Shown: piece after piece, positions 18,446 through 28,919 of the stretch | How positions within the stretch are numbered: the first letter of the stretch is position 1 | Layout of the letters: each line of letters starts with the position of its first letter | NCBI GenBank assembly: GCA_902620465.1 | Contig: CACNIF010000004.1 | Coordinates: forward strand, 38,139 to 102,138 | Length of the DNA stretch: 64,000 bases | Direction of reading: 5' to 3' | Origin: an uncultured Pelagibacteraceae bacterium | GTDB lineage: Bacteria; Pseudomonadota; Alphaproteobacteria; Pelagibacterales; Pelagibacteraceae | The notes under the pieces: generated by a model | Databases searched by the model: none | What the model saw: only the letters and a program-made list of their open reading frames with translations | What the model was told of the DNA's origin: nothing | Translations under genes and position numbers: made by a program

Positions 18446-19230
18446 TGAAAAAAGGTAAAAAATTATACGAGGGTAAAGCAAAAATCATTTATGCCTCTTC
18501 TGATAAAAATTTAGTTATCCAATATTTTAAAGATGACGCTACTGCTTTTAATAATCAGAAAAAAAGTACCATAGAGGGAAAAGGTGTATTGAATAATCGT
18601 ATTTCAGAATACATACTTTCTAATCTGTCTCAAATAGGAATTAAAAATCATTTAGTAAAAAGATTAAATATGAGAGAACAATTAATCAAATTGGTAGAAA
18701 TTATTCCAATTGAGTTTGTTGTGAGAAATGTTGCTACCGGTTCTTTAACGAAAAGGCTTGGAATTGAAGATGGAACGGTTCTTAAAGAACCCCTAATTGA
18801 ATACTGTTTAAAGGATGACGAACTTGGAGATCCCTTAATAGCAGAAGATCATATCTATGCTTTTGAGTGGGCCTCAAAAAAAGAAATTGAAAAAGTAAAA
18901 AAAATGATCTTAAGAATTAACGATTTCATGATTGGTATGTTTAGAGGCGTTGGTATCAAGTTGATAGACTTTAAACTTGAGTTTGGAAGAATAAAAATAA
19001 ACGGTAAAAATGAGGTTATTTTAGCTGATGAAATTAGTCCAGATACTTGTCGATTATGGGACTCTGTTACAGAAAAAAAATTAGATAAAGATAGATTCAG
19101 AAAAGATTTAGGAGATTTAATACCAGCATACACTGAAGTCGCAAAAAGACTGGGAATTTTACATGAACTATCCAATGTTACTGCGGTCAATGTTACAAAA
19201 TTATCTTCAGTAAAAAAAAAGAGTAAATGA
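18445..19230 (+). CDS. purC: SAICAR synthetase
   Basis: Phosphoribosylaminoimidazole-succinocarboxamide synthase joins CAIR and aspartate with ATP. Signatures are [11 protein letters not shown] at the N-terminus, [14 protein letters not shown] near 90, LIDFKLEFG near 172, and [12 protein letters not shown] near 195. The 261-residue length is typical, with a slightly extended basic C-terminus. It overlaps purB by 1 bp and purS by 4 bp. Confidence 0.95.
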   Translation: MKKGKKLYEGKAKIIYASSDKNLVIQYFKDDATAFNNQKKSTIEGKGVLNNRISEYILSNLSQIGIKNHLVKRLNMREQLIKLVEIIPIEFVVRNVATGSLTKRLGIEDGTVLKEPLIEYCLKDDELGDPLIAEDHIYAFEWASKKEIEKVKKMILRINDFMIGMFRGVGIKLIDFKLEFGRIKINGKNEVILADEISPDTCRLWDSVTEKKLDKDRFRKDLGDLIPAYTEVAKRLGILHELSNVTAVNVTKLSSVKKKSK

Positions 19231-19469
19231 AGGTTTCTGCAATTATTACTTTAAAAAAAGATGTTCTTGATCCGCAAGGAAAAGTTATTCACCAGACCTT
19301 AGATGGAATGGGATTTAAAGATGTTAATGAAGTTAGACAAGGTAAATATTTTGAAATTGACGTAAAAGAAAACGATCCCCAAAAAGCTCAAAAAATTGTT
19401 GAAGATATGTGTAACAAACTCTTAGCGAATCTTGTAATAGAGAATTATAAAATTATTGAGATACAATAA
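19227..19469 (+). CDS. purS: FGAM synthase subunit PurS
   Basis: An 80-residue small subunit that bridges PurQ and PurL in the three-part phosphoribosylformylglycinamidine synthase. The segment [16 protein letters not shown] and the region around [12 protein letters not shown] are the family hallmarks. Its place between purC and purQ agrees with this. It overlaps the purC stop by 4 bp. Confidence 0.95.
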   Translation: MKVSAIITLKKDVLDPQGKVIHQTLDGMGFKDVNEVRQGKYFEIDVKENDPQKAQKIVEDMCNKLLANLVIENYKIIEIQ

Positions 19470-19472
19470 TTA

Positions 19473-20156
19473 ATGAAATCAGCAGTAATTACTTTTCCAG
19501 GTTCAAATTGTGACAGAGATATGCACGTCGCACTGAATAAGTTTGGTTTTAAAAATAAAATGGTCTGGCATAATGATAATGAATTACCTAAATCTGATTT
19601 GATAGTACTTCCAGGAGGATTTTCATATGGTGATTATTTGAGATGTGGGAGCATGGCTTCTAAATCAAAGATAATGCAATCAGTAATCAATTTTGCAAAA
19701 TCAGGTGGTTTAGTAATGGGAATTTGTAATGGATTTCAGATTTTGGTTGAAAGTGGATTGGTTCCAGGAATTTTGTTGAGAAATAAATATTTAGAATTTA
19801 TTTGTAAAAATGTTTTTGTAAAAATTGATAATAAGGATAACCCATATTTTAAAAATTTAGATAAAGAGGTATTTGAGCTTCATATTGCACATAATGAGGG
19901 AAATTATTTTTGCACCAATGATCAACTTAAAGAAATCCAAGATAATAATCAGGTAGCTATTTATTATTGTAATGATAATGGAAAAACTGAGGAAAAATTT
20001 AATCCCAATGGATCATTAAAGAATATTGCTGGTATTTTTAATAAGGAAAAAAATGTTTTAGGAATGATGCCTCATCCTGAAAGGATGATAGATAAAAGTT
20101 TATCTGGGGAAGATGGATCTTTATTTTTTAAAAATTTAATAAATAACATAAAATAA
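19473..20156 (+). CDS. purQ: FGAM synthase glutaminase subunit PurQ
   Basis: Class I glutamine amidotransferase that supplies ammonia to PurL. The triad is visible: nucleophile Cys in [10 protein letters not shown] near residue 88, and His and Glu in MMPHPERM near 205. The start [12 protein letters not shown] is typical of PurQ. The 227-residue length is normal. Its last base is shared with the start of purL (1-bp overlap). Confidence 0.95.
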   Translation: MKSAVITFPGSNCDRDMHVALNKFGFKNKMVWHNDNELPKSDLIVLPGGFSYGDYLRCGSMASKSKIMQSVINFAKSGGLVMGICNGFQILVESGLVPGILLRNKYLEFICKNVFVKIDNKDNPYFKNLDKEVFELHIAHNEGNYFCTNDQLKEIQDNNQVAIYYCNDNGKTEEKFNPNGSLKNIAGIFNKEKNVLGMMPHPERMIDKSLSGEDGSLFFKNLINNIK

Positions 20157-22345
20157 TGAAAGTTAACGAACAGATAGCTATAGATCACGGATTAAAAAAA
20201 GAGGAATACAAAAAAATTTGTGACCTATTAAAAAGAGTTCCTAATCTAACTGAACTTGGAATTTTCTCTGCAATGTGGAATGAACACTGTTCCTATAAAT
20301 CATCAAGACTTCATTTAAAAAAACTACCAACTTCTGGTAAAAAAGTTATTCAAGGGCCCGGAGAAAATGCTGGTGTTATTGATATCGAAGATGGTGATGC
20401 AATAGTCTTCAAGATTGAAAGCCACAACCATCCCTCTTTTATTGAACCATATCAAGGAGCAGCCACTGGTGTGGGTGGTATAATGAGGGATGTATTTACA
20501 ATGGGTGCAAGACCAATTGCAAATTTAAATTCAATTCATTTTGGATCTTCACAACACAAAAAAACAAAAAATCTTTTAAGAGGAGTTGTTCATGGAATTG
20601 GAGGTTATGGAAACTGCATGGGTGTGCCAACAATTGCTGGACAAACTTCTTTTGATAGTTCTTACAATGGAAACATTTTAGTCAATGCGATGACACTTGG
20701 ATTAGTTAAGAAAAATAAAATTTTTTACTCAAAGGCTGCTGGTCTTAACAAACCTGTTATTTACGTTGGTTCTAAAACTGGACGAGATGGTATTCATGGA
20801 GCAAGTATGGCGTCTGCTAGTTTTGATGAAAAAATTGAAGAAAAAAAACCAACTGTTCAAGTAGGAGATCCTTTTACAGAAAAACTTTTACTTGAGGCTT
20901 GTCTAGAATTGATGGCTGGAGACTCAATTATTGCAATACAAGACATGGGGGCAGCGGGTCTCACATCATCAAGTATCGAAATGGCTTCAAAAGGTAATTT
21001 AGGAATTGAATTAAACCTTAATAAGGTTCCATGTAGAGAAAGCAAAATGACCCCTTATGAAATTATGCTTTCTGAAAGCCAAGAAAGAATGCTGATTGTT
21101 CTAGAAAATGGAAAAGAAGATTTAGCAAAAAAAATATTTGATAAATGGGATCTAGATTTCGCTGTAATTGGTAAAACAACAAACTCCAAAAATATTGAAT
21201 TGTTTTATGATGAAAAACAAGTCGCAAGTATTCCAATTAATACTTTAGTTGAAAATTCTCCAATGTATGATCGAAAGTGGAAAAAAACAAAGTTACCTAA
21301 AAAAAATTTAATCAAAAAAGAGGAGTTTAAAAAATTTAAAATCAAAGAAGTTTTAAATAAAATTTTATCAAATCCTAATGTTTGTAGTAAAGAATGGATC
21401 TGGCAACAATATGATCACACCGTTATGGGTGATACAATACAAAAACCAGGTGGTGACTCTGGTGTGGTGAGAGTTCATGGAACCGATAAGGCAGTAGCTG
21501 CAACTGTTGACTCTTCAGCTATTTATTGTTGGGCGCATCCTCTAACAGGTGGAAAACAAGTTGTTTGTGAAAGTTGGAGAAATCTTATTTCAGTTGGGGC
21601 AACTCCTATTGCCATAACAAATTGTTTGAACTTTGGGAGTCCAGAGAAAGAAGAAAACATGGGAGAATTTGTTGAATGTGTCCAGGGGATAGGTGAAGCT
21701 TGTGAATATTTAAAATTTCCAGTCGTTTCTGGGAATGTATCATTTTACAACCAAACAAAAGAAATTGGAATTAAACCAACCCCATCAATTGGCGGTGTGG
21801 GTCTAATAAAAGATTACAAACAAATGATTACTATGGACTTCAAAGAAATAGATAACCTTGTTTTAATAATTGGTAAAACTGAAGGTCATTTAGATCAAAG
21901 CCTTTTTGCAAGAAATATATTAAATGAAAAAAATGGACCACCACCTGAAATAAATCTCTTTAATGAAAAAAATAATGGTGAAACAGTTCTCCAACTTATT
22001 AAAGATAATCTTGTTAGAAGTGCTCATGATGTTTCAATTGGTGGAATAATTACAGCTGTAAGTAAAATGTGTATAAAAGGAAATAAAGGTATAGAATTTA
22101 ATAAGCCTAAATATTTCATGAGTGATACCGAATATTTATTTTCTGAAGATCAAGGTCGATATGTAATTGAGATAGAGCCAAAAAATTTAAAAAAAGTTGA
22201 AAGTATTTTGAATAAAAACTCTGTCCACTTTGATGAATTTGGTAAAATTACGGATAAAAATATGATTATTAATGGGAAGACAAAAGTTACAATTGACGAA
22301 TTAAAATCATATAATACTAATTGGTTATCTAACTACATGAATTAA
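20156..22345 (+). CDS. purL: FGAM synthase large subunit PurL
   Basis: Uses ATP and PurQ-derived ammonia to convert FGAR to FGAM. At 729 residues it is the small PurL that needs PurS and PurQ, both encoded just upstream. Signatures are [11 protein letters not shown] near residue 40, [11 protein letters not shown] near 82, [16 protein letters not shown], and the second-half AHDVSIGG block. The complex is cytosolic. Two base pairs separate it from the bolA-like gene. Confidence 0.96.
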   Translation: MKVNEQIAIDHGLKKEEYKKICDLLKRVPNLTELGIFSAMWNEHCSYKSSRLHLKKLPTSGKKVIQGPGENAGVIDIEDGDAIVFKIESHNHPSFIEPYQGAATGVGGIMRDVFTMGARPIANLNSIHFGSSQHKKTKNLLRGVVHGIGGYGNCMGVPTIAGQTSFDSSYNGNILVNAMTLGLVKKNKIFYSKAAGLNKPVIYVGSKTGRDGIHGASMASASFDEKIEEKKPTVQVGDPFTEKLLLEACLELMAGDSIIAIQDMGAAGLTSSSIEMASKGNLGIELNLNKVPCRESKMTPYEIMLSESQERMLIVLENGKEDLAKKIFDKWDLDFAVIGKTTNSKNIELFYDEKQVASIPINTLVENSPMYDRKWKKTKLPKKNLIKKEEFKKFKIKEVLNKILSNPNVCSKEWIWQQYDHTVMGDTIQKPGGDSGVVRVHGTDKAVAATVDSSAIYCWAHPLTGGKQVVCESWRNLISVGATPIAITNCLNFGSPEKEENMGEFVECVQGIGEACEYLKFPVVSGNVSFYNQTKEIGIKPTPSIGGVGLIKDYKQMITMDFKEIDNLVLIIGKTEGHLDQSLFARNILNEKNGPPPEINLFNEKNNGETVLQLIKDNLVRSAHDVSIGGIITAVSKMCIKGNKGIEFNKPKYFMSDTEYLFSEDQGRYVIEIEPKNLKKVESILNKNSVHFDEFGKITDKNMIINGKTKVTIDELKSYNTNWLSNYMN

Positions 22346-22347
22346 TT

Positions 22348-22578
22348 ATGGCGATGGACTTAAAGGAAATTGAAAAGCACATAAAAGAAGCATTACCCGA
22401 TGCATTGGTTGAGATTCAAGATTTAGCTGGTGACGGAAACCATTACTCTGCAACCATTACTTCTTCTAAATTTACTGGTAAAAGTAAAATTGAGCAGCAT
22501 AAAATGGTATATAATTCTTTAAAAGGTAAAATGGGAAATGAACTTCACGCCTTAGCGATAAAAACAAAGGAGCAATAA
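22348..22578 (+). CDS. BolA-family protein
   Basis: A 76-residue BolA/YrbA-type protein. The ALPDALVEIQDLAGDGNHYSATI stretch and a conserved His in KIEQHKMVYNSL identify the family. BolA-like proteins bind monothiol CGFS glutaredoxins through a shared [2Fe-2S] cluster and take part in Fe-S trafficking. The next gene, overlapping by 1 bp, is exactly such a glutaredoxin, which strongly supports the assignment. It continues the map-pur transcript. Confidence 0.92.
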   Translation: MAMDLKEIEKHIKEALPDALVEIQDLAGDGNHYSATITSSKFTGKSKIEQHKMVYNSLKGKMGNELHALAIKTKEQ

Positions 22579-22910
22579 TGGACGATCAAATTAAAAATTT
22601 AATTCAAAATCATATTGATAATAATGACGTTTGTTTATTTATGAAGGGAACGCCCGATGCTCCACAATGTGGATTTTCAATGGCAGTTGCAAACTTGCTT
22701 AAAATCTTAGAAGTGAATTATAAAGGAGTTAATGTTTTAGAAGATCAATCATTAAGAGAGGGTATAAAGACTTTCAGTGATTGGCCAACAATACCACAAT
22801 TATATGTCAAAAAAGAATTTGTTGGTGGATGTGATATCGTTAAAGAAATGTATGAAAATGGTGAATTAAAAAAAGTCTTTGACGATAAAGGTGTGAATTA
22901 TAAAAAATAA
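22578..22910 (+). CDS. grxD: monothiol glutaredoxin, Grx4/GrxD type
   Basis: A 110-residue CGFS glutaredoxin. The single active-site Cys31 lies in PQCGFSMAV, and WPTIPQLYV and GGCDIVKEMYENGEL match the glutathione- and cluster-binding features of the family. It transfers [2Fe-2S] clusters with BolA partners and uses glutathione, which gshA and gshB in this window would supply. It is the last gene of the map-pur-bolA run and converges on rpsD with a 2-bp gap. Confidence 0.94.
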   Translation: MDDQIKNLIQNHIDNNDVCLFMKGTPDAPQCGFSMAVANLLKILEVNYKGVNVLEDQSLREGIKTFSDWPTIPQLYVKKEFVGGCDIVKEMYENGELKKVFDDKGVNYKK

Positions 22911-22912
22911 TT

Positions 22913-23530
22913 CTATCTAGAGTAATATTCAATGACTAGATTTGGTTCCATAACAATAGGATAAGGAACTTCCTCAAATTTTGGCACCCTTATGAATTTA
23001 AATTTTTTGTTCTTTTCATCCATTTGGATATATTCTGGAGTTTCTCTTTCTTTATTTGCTAAAGCTATATCAACTATTGCCAATTGTTTTGACTTGTCTC
23101 TAATCTCAATCGTATCCTCTTCTCTAACTGAATAACTTGAAATGTTAACTTTTTTTCCATTTACTCTCACATGTCCATGGTTAATAAGTTGTCGTGCAGA
23201 AAAAATTGTCGTTGCAAATTTTGCTCTATAAATGACAGCATCTAATCTTCTTTCTAACAAACCAATTAAGTTTTCGCTTGTATCTCCTTTTTGCATGCTA
23301 GCTTTTTTATAAATATTTCTGAATTGTCTCTCATTGATATTGCCATAATAAGCTTTTAACTTCTGTTTTGCTTGAAGCTGAATACCGTAGTCTGAGGGTT
23401 TAGATGTTTTGGTTTGACCATGCTGTCCTGGCCCATATGCTCTGGTGTTAAAAGGGCTTTTAGGTCTTCCCCAAAGGTTAACTTTCAATCTTCTATCAAC
23501 TTTGTGTTTAGAGTTTAATCTTTTTGTCAT
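22913..23530 (-). CDS. rpsD: 30S ribosomal protein S4
   Basis: A 205-residue S4 protein. Features are the basic N-terminus with [17 protein letters not shown], ARxYGPGQHG-type sequence near residue 32, and the S4 RNA-binding domain with [13 protein letters not shown] and [18 protein letters not shown]4 nucleates 30S assembly. It stands alone, away from ribosomal operons, as is common in alphaproteobacteria. The gene converges on grxD and has a 40-bp gap to the trmJ-like gene upstream. Confidence 0.97.
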   Translation of the reverse strand: MTKRLNSKHKVDRRLKVNLWGRPKSPFNTRAYGPGQHGQTKTSKPSDYGIQLQAKQKLKAYYGNINERQFRNIYKKASMQKGDTSENLIGLLERRLDAVIYRAKFATTIFSARQLINHGHVRVNGKKVNISSYSVREEDTIEIRDKSKQLAIVDIALANKERETPEYIQMDEKNKKFKFIRVPKFEEVPYPIVMEPNLVIEYYSR

Positions 23531-23570
23531 TTAATATTGGGTCTTATAAACTTACACATTATTTTGTCAA

Positions 23571-24284
23571 TCAACGTTTTTTACCCAAACTTGCAAATAC
23601 GCTTGATAAAATACGTGTTTCTTTATCAGATAATTCCATTTTATAAAAAATGTTTCTTAAATTCTGTAACATTATAGGTTTCTTTTCTTTTGGTTTAAAA
23701 AAATTGATGTCTTCTAAATTACTTAAACACAAGTTTATCATTGATTGAATTTCTTTTTTTGATGCAGATTTAACTTTTTTAGATTTTTTAAATGGTTTGG
23801 TTTTCATTTTAATTATACTTGAGATTACTTGAGCTATAATAGTTAAACTATGAGAAAGATTTAATGACTTAAATTCTGGATTAGTTGGAATTTGTAAAGT
23901 GTAATTAGCATAACTCACCTCTTCATTTGAAAGACCTGAGGCTTCAGATCCAAATAAAAAACCAACTTTTTTTTTAAAATCTATTTTCTTCAAATCATCT
24001 AAATTTATATGTTTTATATTTTTATTTCTAAACCGCGCTGAAGTTGCAATTACAATATCAATATCTTTGAGTGCTTTTTCAATATTCTCATACACTTTAC
24101 TTTGATTAATAATATTTTTTGCACCTACTGATGTAGCAAAAATTTTGTCATTTGGAAAAATAGGCTTAGGATTTATTAAAATTAACTTTTTAAAGCTAAA
24201 ATTTTTTATTGCTCTTGCGCATGCACCGATATTTTCTGACAACTGCGGCTTATGTAAAATAAATGAAATATTATTTTTTGACAT
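23571..24284 (-). CDS. trmJ: TrmJ-like SPOUT tRNA 2'-O-methyltransferase
   Basis: A 237-residue SPOUT (SpoU) methyltransferase. The start ISFILHKPQLSENIGACARAIKNF, then FGSEASGLSNEE near residue 115 and IPTNPEFKSLNLSHS near 138, are the knot motifs of the TrmJ/LasT group that methylates nucleotide 32 of tRNA. The C-terminal ~75 residues are a helical extension, as in TrmJ. Assignment to TrmJ over a related SpoU methylase is likely but not proven. The downstream neighbour on the transcript is rpsD. Confidence 0.82.
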   Translation of the reverse strand: MSKNNISFILHKPQLSENIGACARAIKNFSFKKLILINPKPIFPNDKIFATSVGAKNIINQSKVYENIEKALKDIDIVIATSARFRNKNIKHINLDDLKKIDFKKKVGFLFGSEASGLSNEEVSYANYTLQIPTNPEFKSLNLSHSLTIIAQVISSIIKMKTKPFKKSKKVKSASKKEIQSMINLCLSNLEDINFFKPKEKKPIMLQNLRNIFYKMELSDKETRILSSVFASLGKKR

Positions 24285-24285
24285 G

Positions 24286-25149
24286 TTAATCAGTTAGACC
24301 ATGGTCTCTATTATAAGATGATATCTTAGTAATTTTTATACCTTCCAAAAATTTTTTATTTACATCCCAAATAGAAACTTTTAGTGGATAACATTTTGCA
24401 ACGTCCGATGAATGTTCGGAACCGCAATCACCACCGGGACATGCAGATAAGGCTCCTAATAGATCAGTTTCAGCAAAAAATTCTAGATAATCGCCAGGTC
24501 TTACTGGGCTTGATTTCATAAAATATTGCTTAGTGTCATTGGTAAAACCAGTAAGCATAAATACATTTAATACATCGTGTACAATTTTTTCTGCCTCATC
24601 CACTTTGATATTCTTTTCCTTAACTAAAGCCCTGGTTAGATTTGAATGACAACAATAATGGTAATCGTTGTTTGATGTTAGCTTGTAAGTATAAGGATCA
24701 CATCTAGTGCCAATAACATCATGAACCGAACCCCCATCTTTATCATAACCATACCAATCTAACGTATCCCACGTAATTGTTGCCAATGATCTTAAATATG
24801 GGAAACTGCTAAACATTTTGTCTCCAACTGAAATATGTGTTCCATAGAGAGCTCTAGTTTTTCCAGAATAAAACTTTTCATTTAAATTATCAGCTTGAAA
24901 TATATTTAAATCCCCTACTTGTGGACCTTCAATACTTTCAATTCTAAAAAAATTACCTGATTTAACATTGAAAGTTTTAGCATCTCTTGGAGGGACTATA
25001 ACTTCATCAATTTTTTTAATGTGTTTTCTCGCTTCATGTAATATTTCAAGATTATTATTTATATTATCATTTGGGTAACAAACGACAGGATCTGCTCCAA
25101 CCCTGCTTTCAATATCAGCAGGTTTCAAAGAGAACTTTTTAATTTTCAT
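24286..25149 (-). CDS. DUF1989 / urea carboxylase-associated family protein
   Basis: A 287-residue protein of the DUF1989 family. DAKTFNVKSGNFFRI near residue 56, PQVGDLNIF, and a Cys/His-rich C-terminal block (SACPGGDCGSEHSSDVAKCYPL, metal-ligand candidates) are the family's marks. Relatives sit next to urea carboxylase or aminomethyl-transfer genes, but none is here. It lies 1 bp from the cimA stop and 1 bp from the trmJ-like start, suggesting co-expression only. No reaction can be named. Confidence 0.75.
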   Translation of the reverse strand: MKIKKFSLKPADIESRVGADPVVCYPNDNINNNLEILHEARKHIKKIDEVIVPPRDAKTFNVKSGNFFRIESIEGPQVGDLNIFQADNLNEKFYSGKTRALYGTHISVGDKMFSSFPYLRSLATITWDTLDWYGYDKDGGSVHDVIGTRCDPYTYKLTSNNDYHYCCHSNLTRALVKEKNIKVDEAEKIVHDVLNVFMLTGFTNDTKQYFMKSSPVRPGDYLEFFAETDLLGALSACPGGDCGSEHSSDVAKCYPLKVSIWDVNKKFLEGIKITKISSYNRDHGLTD

Positions 25150-26751
25150 TTATTTACTTGCAGGAGCTTTGTCCTTAAATAATTTGAAATCTAAACTATC
25201 GATAAGAGCTTTAAATGATGCATCAATTATGTTTGGTGATACGCCGATTGTAAACCAATTTTTTCCTTGGGAATCTGTGCTTTCAATAGATACTCTTGTA
25301 GTAGCTTCAGTTCCTGTATTTAAAATTCTCACCTTATAGTCAACTAGTTTTAAATCTTTCAAATATTCAGAATATTTTTCTAATTTTGTAACATTTTTTC
25401 TTATAGCGTTATCTAAAGCATGAACAGGTCCATTACCCTCACCTTCGCAGACTATTTGTTCACCATCAACTTCCAATTTTGCTTTTGCTCTAGAAATTAT
25501 TTTATCTTGATTGTTTTTTGAGACTGAAACGTCGTATTCCTTAATTGAGATATATCTTGGGATTTCCCCCATTACTCTTCTAGCCAATAACTCAAATGAT
25601 GCATCTGCTCCATCATAACTGTAGCCAATGAACTCTCTATCTTTAACTTCTTCTAATAGTTTTTTAACTTTAGGGTCATTTTCCTTAATATCAATCCCAA
25701 TTGTTTTAAGTCTAGAAAGAATATTTGATTTACCTGACTGATCAGAAACAACAATATTTCTATTGTTACCTACATCTTCAGGATTTATATGCTCATAAGT
25801 TTTGGGATCTTTTTGAACAGCAGATACATGTAGACCGCCCTTGTGTGAAAATGCTGCAGCACCAACATATGGCAAATGTTTATTTGGTTTTCTATTTAGT
25901 ATCTCATCAAGCAACCTTGAACATTGTGTAATATGTTTAATGTTTTTATTTTTTACACTAATTTCAAATTTATCTGATAGCTCTTTTTTAAGATGAAAAG
26001 TTGGAATAATTGACATTAAGTTAGCATTACCACATCTTTCACCTAAACCATTTATGGTACCTTGAATTTGTCTGGCTCCTGACAAAACTGCTGCTATTGA
26101 ATTTGCAACAGCATTACCAGTATCATTATGTGCATGAATACCTAAATTTTCACCAGGTATGTGTTCTGAAACTTCTTTTACGATCTTCGTTACCTCATGA
26201 GGAAGTGTGCCGCCATTAGTATCACATAGAACTATCCATTTAGCTCCATTATCATAGGCTGCCTTGATACAAGCTAAAGCATATTTGGAGTTTGCCTTGT
26301 AGCCATCAAAGAAATGTTCTGCATCAAACATGAACTCTTTATTGTTTTTTACAAAATGCTTTGTTGTTTCTTTAATATTATCTAAATTTTCCTCTTTAGA
26401 TATTCCTAAAGCAACATCAACATGAAAATCCCAAGACTTTCCAACTAAACAAACAGATTTAGTATTAGAATTTAAAATTGCTGACAAACCCAGATCATTT
26501 TCGGCACTTCGTCCTACTTTTTTTGTCATTCCAAATGCAGTAAAGGTAGAGTTTTTTAGTTCTAAACCTTTCTGAAAAAATTCTGTATCAGTCGGATTAG
26601 CGCCTGGCCAACCTCCTTCAATATAATCTACACCAAGATCATCTAAAGCATGTGCAATCTTTGTTTTTTCATCAATTGAAAAATGCACACCTTGAGTTTG
26701 AGCTCCATCTCGAAGTGTTGTATCAAATATGTATAATCTTTCTTTGCTCAT
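25150..26751 (-). CDS. cimA: citramalate synthase
   Basis: Condenses acetyl-CoA with pyruvate to (R)-citramalate, the threonine-independent entry to isoleucine. The 533-residue protein begins with the DTTLRDGAQTQGV active-site motif, has the GERCGNANL and HAHNDTGNAVANS (metal His) motifs, and a C-terminal LeuA-type regulatory domain from about 390. The family assignment to the CimA branch, rather than isopropylmalate synthase, rests on QTQGVHFS and the overall length. It overlaps cysS by 4 bp. Confidence 0.92.
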   Translation of the reverse strand: MSKERLYIFDTTLRDGAQTQGVHFSIDEKTKIAHALDDLGVDYIEGGWPGANPTDTEFFQKGLELKNSTFTAFGMTKKVGRSAENDLGLSAILNSNTKSVCLVGKSWDFHVDVALGISKEENLDNIKETTKHFVKNNKEFMFDAEHFFDGYKANSKYALACIKAAYDNGAKWIVLCDTNGGTLPHEVTKIVKEVSEHIPGENLGIHAHNDTGNAVANSIAAVLSGARQIQGTINGLGERCGNANLMSIIPTFHLKKELSDKFEISVKNKNIKHITQCSRLLDEILNRKPNKHLPYVGAAAFSHKGGLHVSAVQKDPKTYEHINPEDVGNNRNIVVSDQSGKSNILSRLKTIGIDIKENDPKVKKLLEEVKDREFIGYSYDGADASFELLARRVMGEIPRYISIKEYDVSVSKNNQDKIISRAKAKLEVDGEQIVCEGEGNGPVHALDNAIRKNVTKLEKYSEYLKDLKLVDYKVRILNTGTEATTRVSIESTDSQGKNWFTIGVSPNIIDASFKALIDSLDFKLFKDKAPASK

Positions 26752-28091
26752 TTAAATTTCCACAGTGTTCTACCATTTTTGTCCTCTATTAAAACACCTT
26801 TATCTGAAAGTTCATCTCGAATTCGATCAGCCTCTTTATAATCCTTATTTTCTCTAGCTTTATCTCTTAAGTTTATCATTTTTTCGATTTCAGACTCACT
26901 TAATGAAACTCTATCTTTTTTAAAATTATGCCACTGTTCACTAGTTTCATTTAATAAACCAATAAATTTACATGCTGATATAAATAAATCTTTGTTATCA
27001 CCTTTGATTGCTTTTTCATACAAGCCATGGAGATTAGCAATATAACCTGGGGTATTTAAATCTTCGTATAAAGGTTTCAATATTTCATCAGGGATTTTTA
27101 TAGGTTTGAAATTTTCTAATTTTATTCGATACCATTTATCTAAAGTATTTTCACAATCAGTTAATAATTTATCGTTCCAATCTAAGGGTTGTCTATAATG
27201 TGCACTCATCAGCGCTAACCTGATTATTTGACCACTCATTTTTTTTCTAAAATCTTTTATTTTTAAGATATTACCTTGAGACTTAGCCATTTTTTCATTC
27301 GACATTGTTATGAAGGCATTATGAATCCAAAAATTAGCAAAAACCTCTGTGTCGTTGGCACATCTCGATTGAGCAATTTCATTCTCGTGATGAGGAAAAA
27401 TTAAATCAATACCACCACCATGAATATCAAATTCATTACCCAGAAGTTTTTTTGACATTGCAGAACATTCTAAATGCCATCCTGGTCTACCTGATCCCCA
27501 AGGAGAGTCCCAAGAAGGTTCATCCTTGATTGATGGCTTCCATAATACGAAATCCTGAGAGTTTTTTTTGTTATCACTTATTTCAATTCTCGATCCTGCA
27601 ATTAAATCCTCTAACTTTTTATTTGATAATTTACCATACTCAGAAAATTTTTTTACCTCAAAATATACATGTTTATTATTTTCATATGCATAACCTTTTT
27701 TAATCAAATCGTTAATCATTTGAATCATTATATCTATATGTTCTGTAGCTTTTGGTTGGTGAGTGGGATCTTCACAGTTTAAAAATTTACAGTCTTCAAA
27801 AAAACTTTTAGTTATTTTTTGAGTTAATTCTTTTGTTGTTATTTTAAGTTTTTGTGAGGATAAAATAATTTTATCATCAATATCTGTGATGTTTCTTACA
27901 TATGTAACTTTTGAAAAATTATTCTTTAAAATTTTAAAAAGAATATCAAATATAACTAGTGGTCTTGCATTGCCAATATGTGGATCATCATAAACAGTTG
28001 GTCCACAAACATACATACCAATATTTTCTTTTTGTATTGGAATGAATTGTTCTTTTTTATTTGTTAAATTGTTTGTTAAAAAAATATCCAT
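26748..28091 (-). CDS. cysS: cysteinyl-tRNA synthetase
   Basis: Charges tRNA-Cys. The class I signatures are the HIGH-type PHIGNARP near residue 36 and KMAKSQGN near 268. Zinc ligands include Cys29 in VCGPTVYDD, Cys in LECSAMS and the HHENE histidines. The 447-residue length is typical. The stop overlaps the cimA start. It lies downstream of nadE on the same strand after a 51-bp gap. Confidence 0.96.
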   Translation of the reverse strand: MDIFLTNNLTNKKEQFIPIQKENIGMYVCGPTVYDDPHIGNARPLVIFDILFKILKNNFSKVTYVRNITDIDDKIILSSQKLKITTKELTQKITKSFFEDCKFLNCEDPTHQPKATEHIDIMIQMINDLIKKGYAYENNKHVYFEVKKFSEYGKLSNKKLEDLIAGSRIEISDNKKNSQDFVLWKPSIKDEPSWDSPWGSGRPGWHLECSAMSKKLLGNEFDIHGGGIDLIFPHHENEIAQSRCANDTEVFANFWIHNAFITMSNEKMAKSQGNILKIKDFRKKMSGQIIRLALMSAHYRQPLDWNDKLLTDCENTLDKWYRIKLENFKPIKIPDEILKPLYEDLNTPGYIANLHGLYEKAIKGDNKDLFISACKFIGLLNETSEQWHNFKKDRVSLSESEIEKMINLRDKARENKDYKEADRIRDELSDKGVLIEDKNGRTLWKFK

Positions 28092-28142
28092 TTCACTTAA
28101 TTAAGAAATATACCTTATTTGATGATTTGTTAATCTAATTGA

Positions 28143-28880
28143 TTAACTAGGAATTTTGCATACTGGAATAGGCTCCATTTTATGCATATTTTGTTTTCTG
28201 ATTTTTTCGTATTCTGCTTTATGTGGAGAATTCGGATTCTTCATTGCATCCTCTAGAGCTTGATAATCAAAACCTAACTGACCCTCATCAGTTCTTCCAT
28301 CATCCCAAAGACCATCTGTTGGAGCAGCATCGATAATCTCTTGTAATATTCCAAGTTCTTTTCCAATTTCCCAAACTTCAGTTTTGTTACAATCTGCTAT
28401 TGGTGAAATATCAACTCCTCCATCTCCATATTTTGTATAAAATCCAACTCCAAAATCCTCTACTTTGTTACCTGTTCCAACAACTATTCCTTTATTAGCT
28501 GCTGCTACTTGGTAAAGAGTTGTCATTCTTAATCTTGCTCTTGAGTTTGCAAATCCATGTTCGTTATCAAATTTATTTAATGTTGATGAAAATGTTTCAA
28601 ATAATTTATCTAAACTTATAGTGTGTGCCTCTACATTTTTAAAATTTTTTACTAACCATTGTTGATGTTTTAAACTTAAATCATGTTGGTTTTCTAATTG
28701 CTTTATAGGCATTGTCAAAACGATAGTTTTTAAGCCTGTCATTGCACTTAATGTACTTGATACAGATGAGTCAATTCCTCCCGAAATACCAATTACCAGA
28801 GCTTGGGCTTTAGATGGCATTTGATCAACGTATGATTTGATCCAGTTTGATATATATTTTACTTTTTCTTTAGGATTCAT
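28143..28880 (-). CDS. nadE: NH3-dependent NAD+ synthetase
   Basis: Converts deaminated NAD to NAD+ with ATP and ammonia. The ATP-pyrophosphatase loop VIGISGGIDSSVSS lies near residue 27-40. TGNKVEDFGVGFYTKYGDGGVDISPI near 136 and APTDGLWDDGRTDE near 186 are diagnostic. At 245 residues it lacks the nitrilase-like glutaminase domain, so it uses free ammonia. It is followed by cysS. The weak 7-bp inverted repeat at its stop is not a convincing terminator. Confidence 0.94.
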   Translation of the reverse strand: MNPKEKVKYISNWIKSYVDQMPSKAQALVIGISGGIDSSVSSTLSAMTGLKTIVLTMPIKQLENQHDLSLKHQQWLVKNFKNVEAHTISLDKLFETFSSTLNKFDNEHGFANSRARLRMTTLYQVAAANKGIVVGTGNKVEDFGVGFYTKYGDGGVDISPIADCNKTEVWEIGKELGILQEIIDAAPTDGLWDDGRTDEGQLGFDYQALEDAMKNPNSPHKAEYEKIRKQNMHKMEPIPVCKIPS

Positions 28881-28919
28881 GAAGTAATATTTAACAATCT
28901 TATGATTTAAAGCAATAGA

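Noticed and set aside
18855..19190. 111-codon minus frame inside purC
   Set aside because: Antisense shadow of a clear purC coding region.
28129..28147. Inverted repeat GTTAATC/GATTAAC at the nadE stop
   Set aside because: Seven A/T-rich pairs without a T-run; likely chance in AT-rich DNA.
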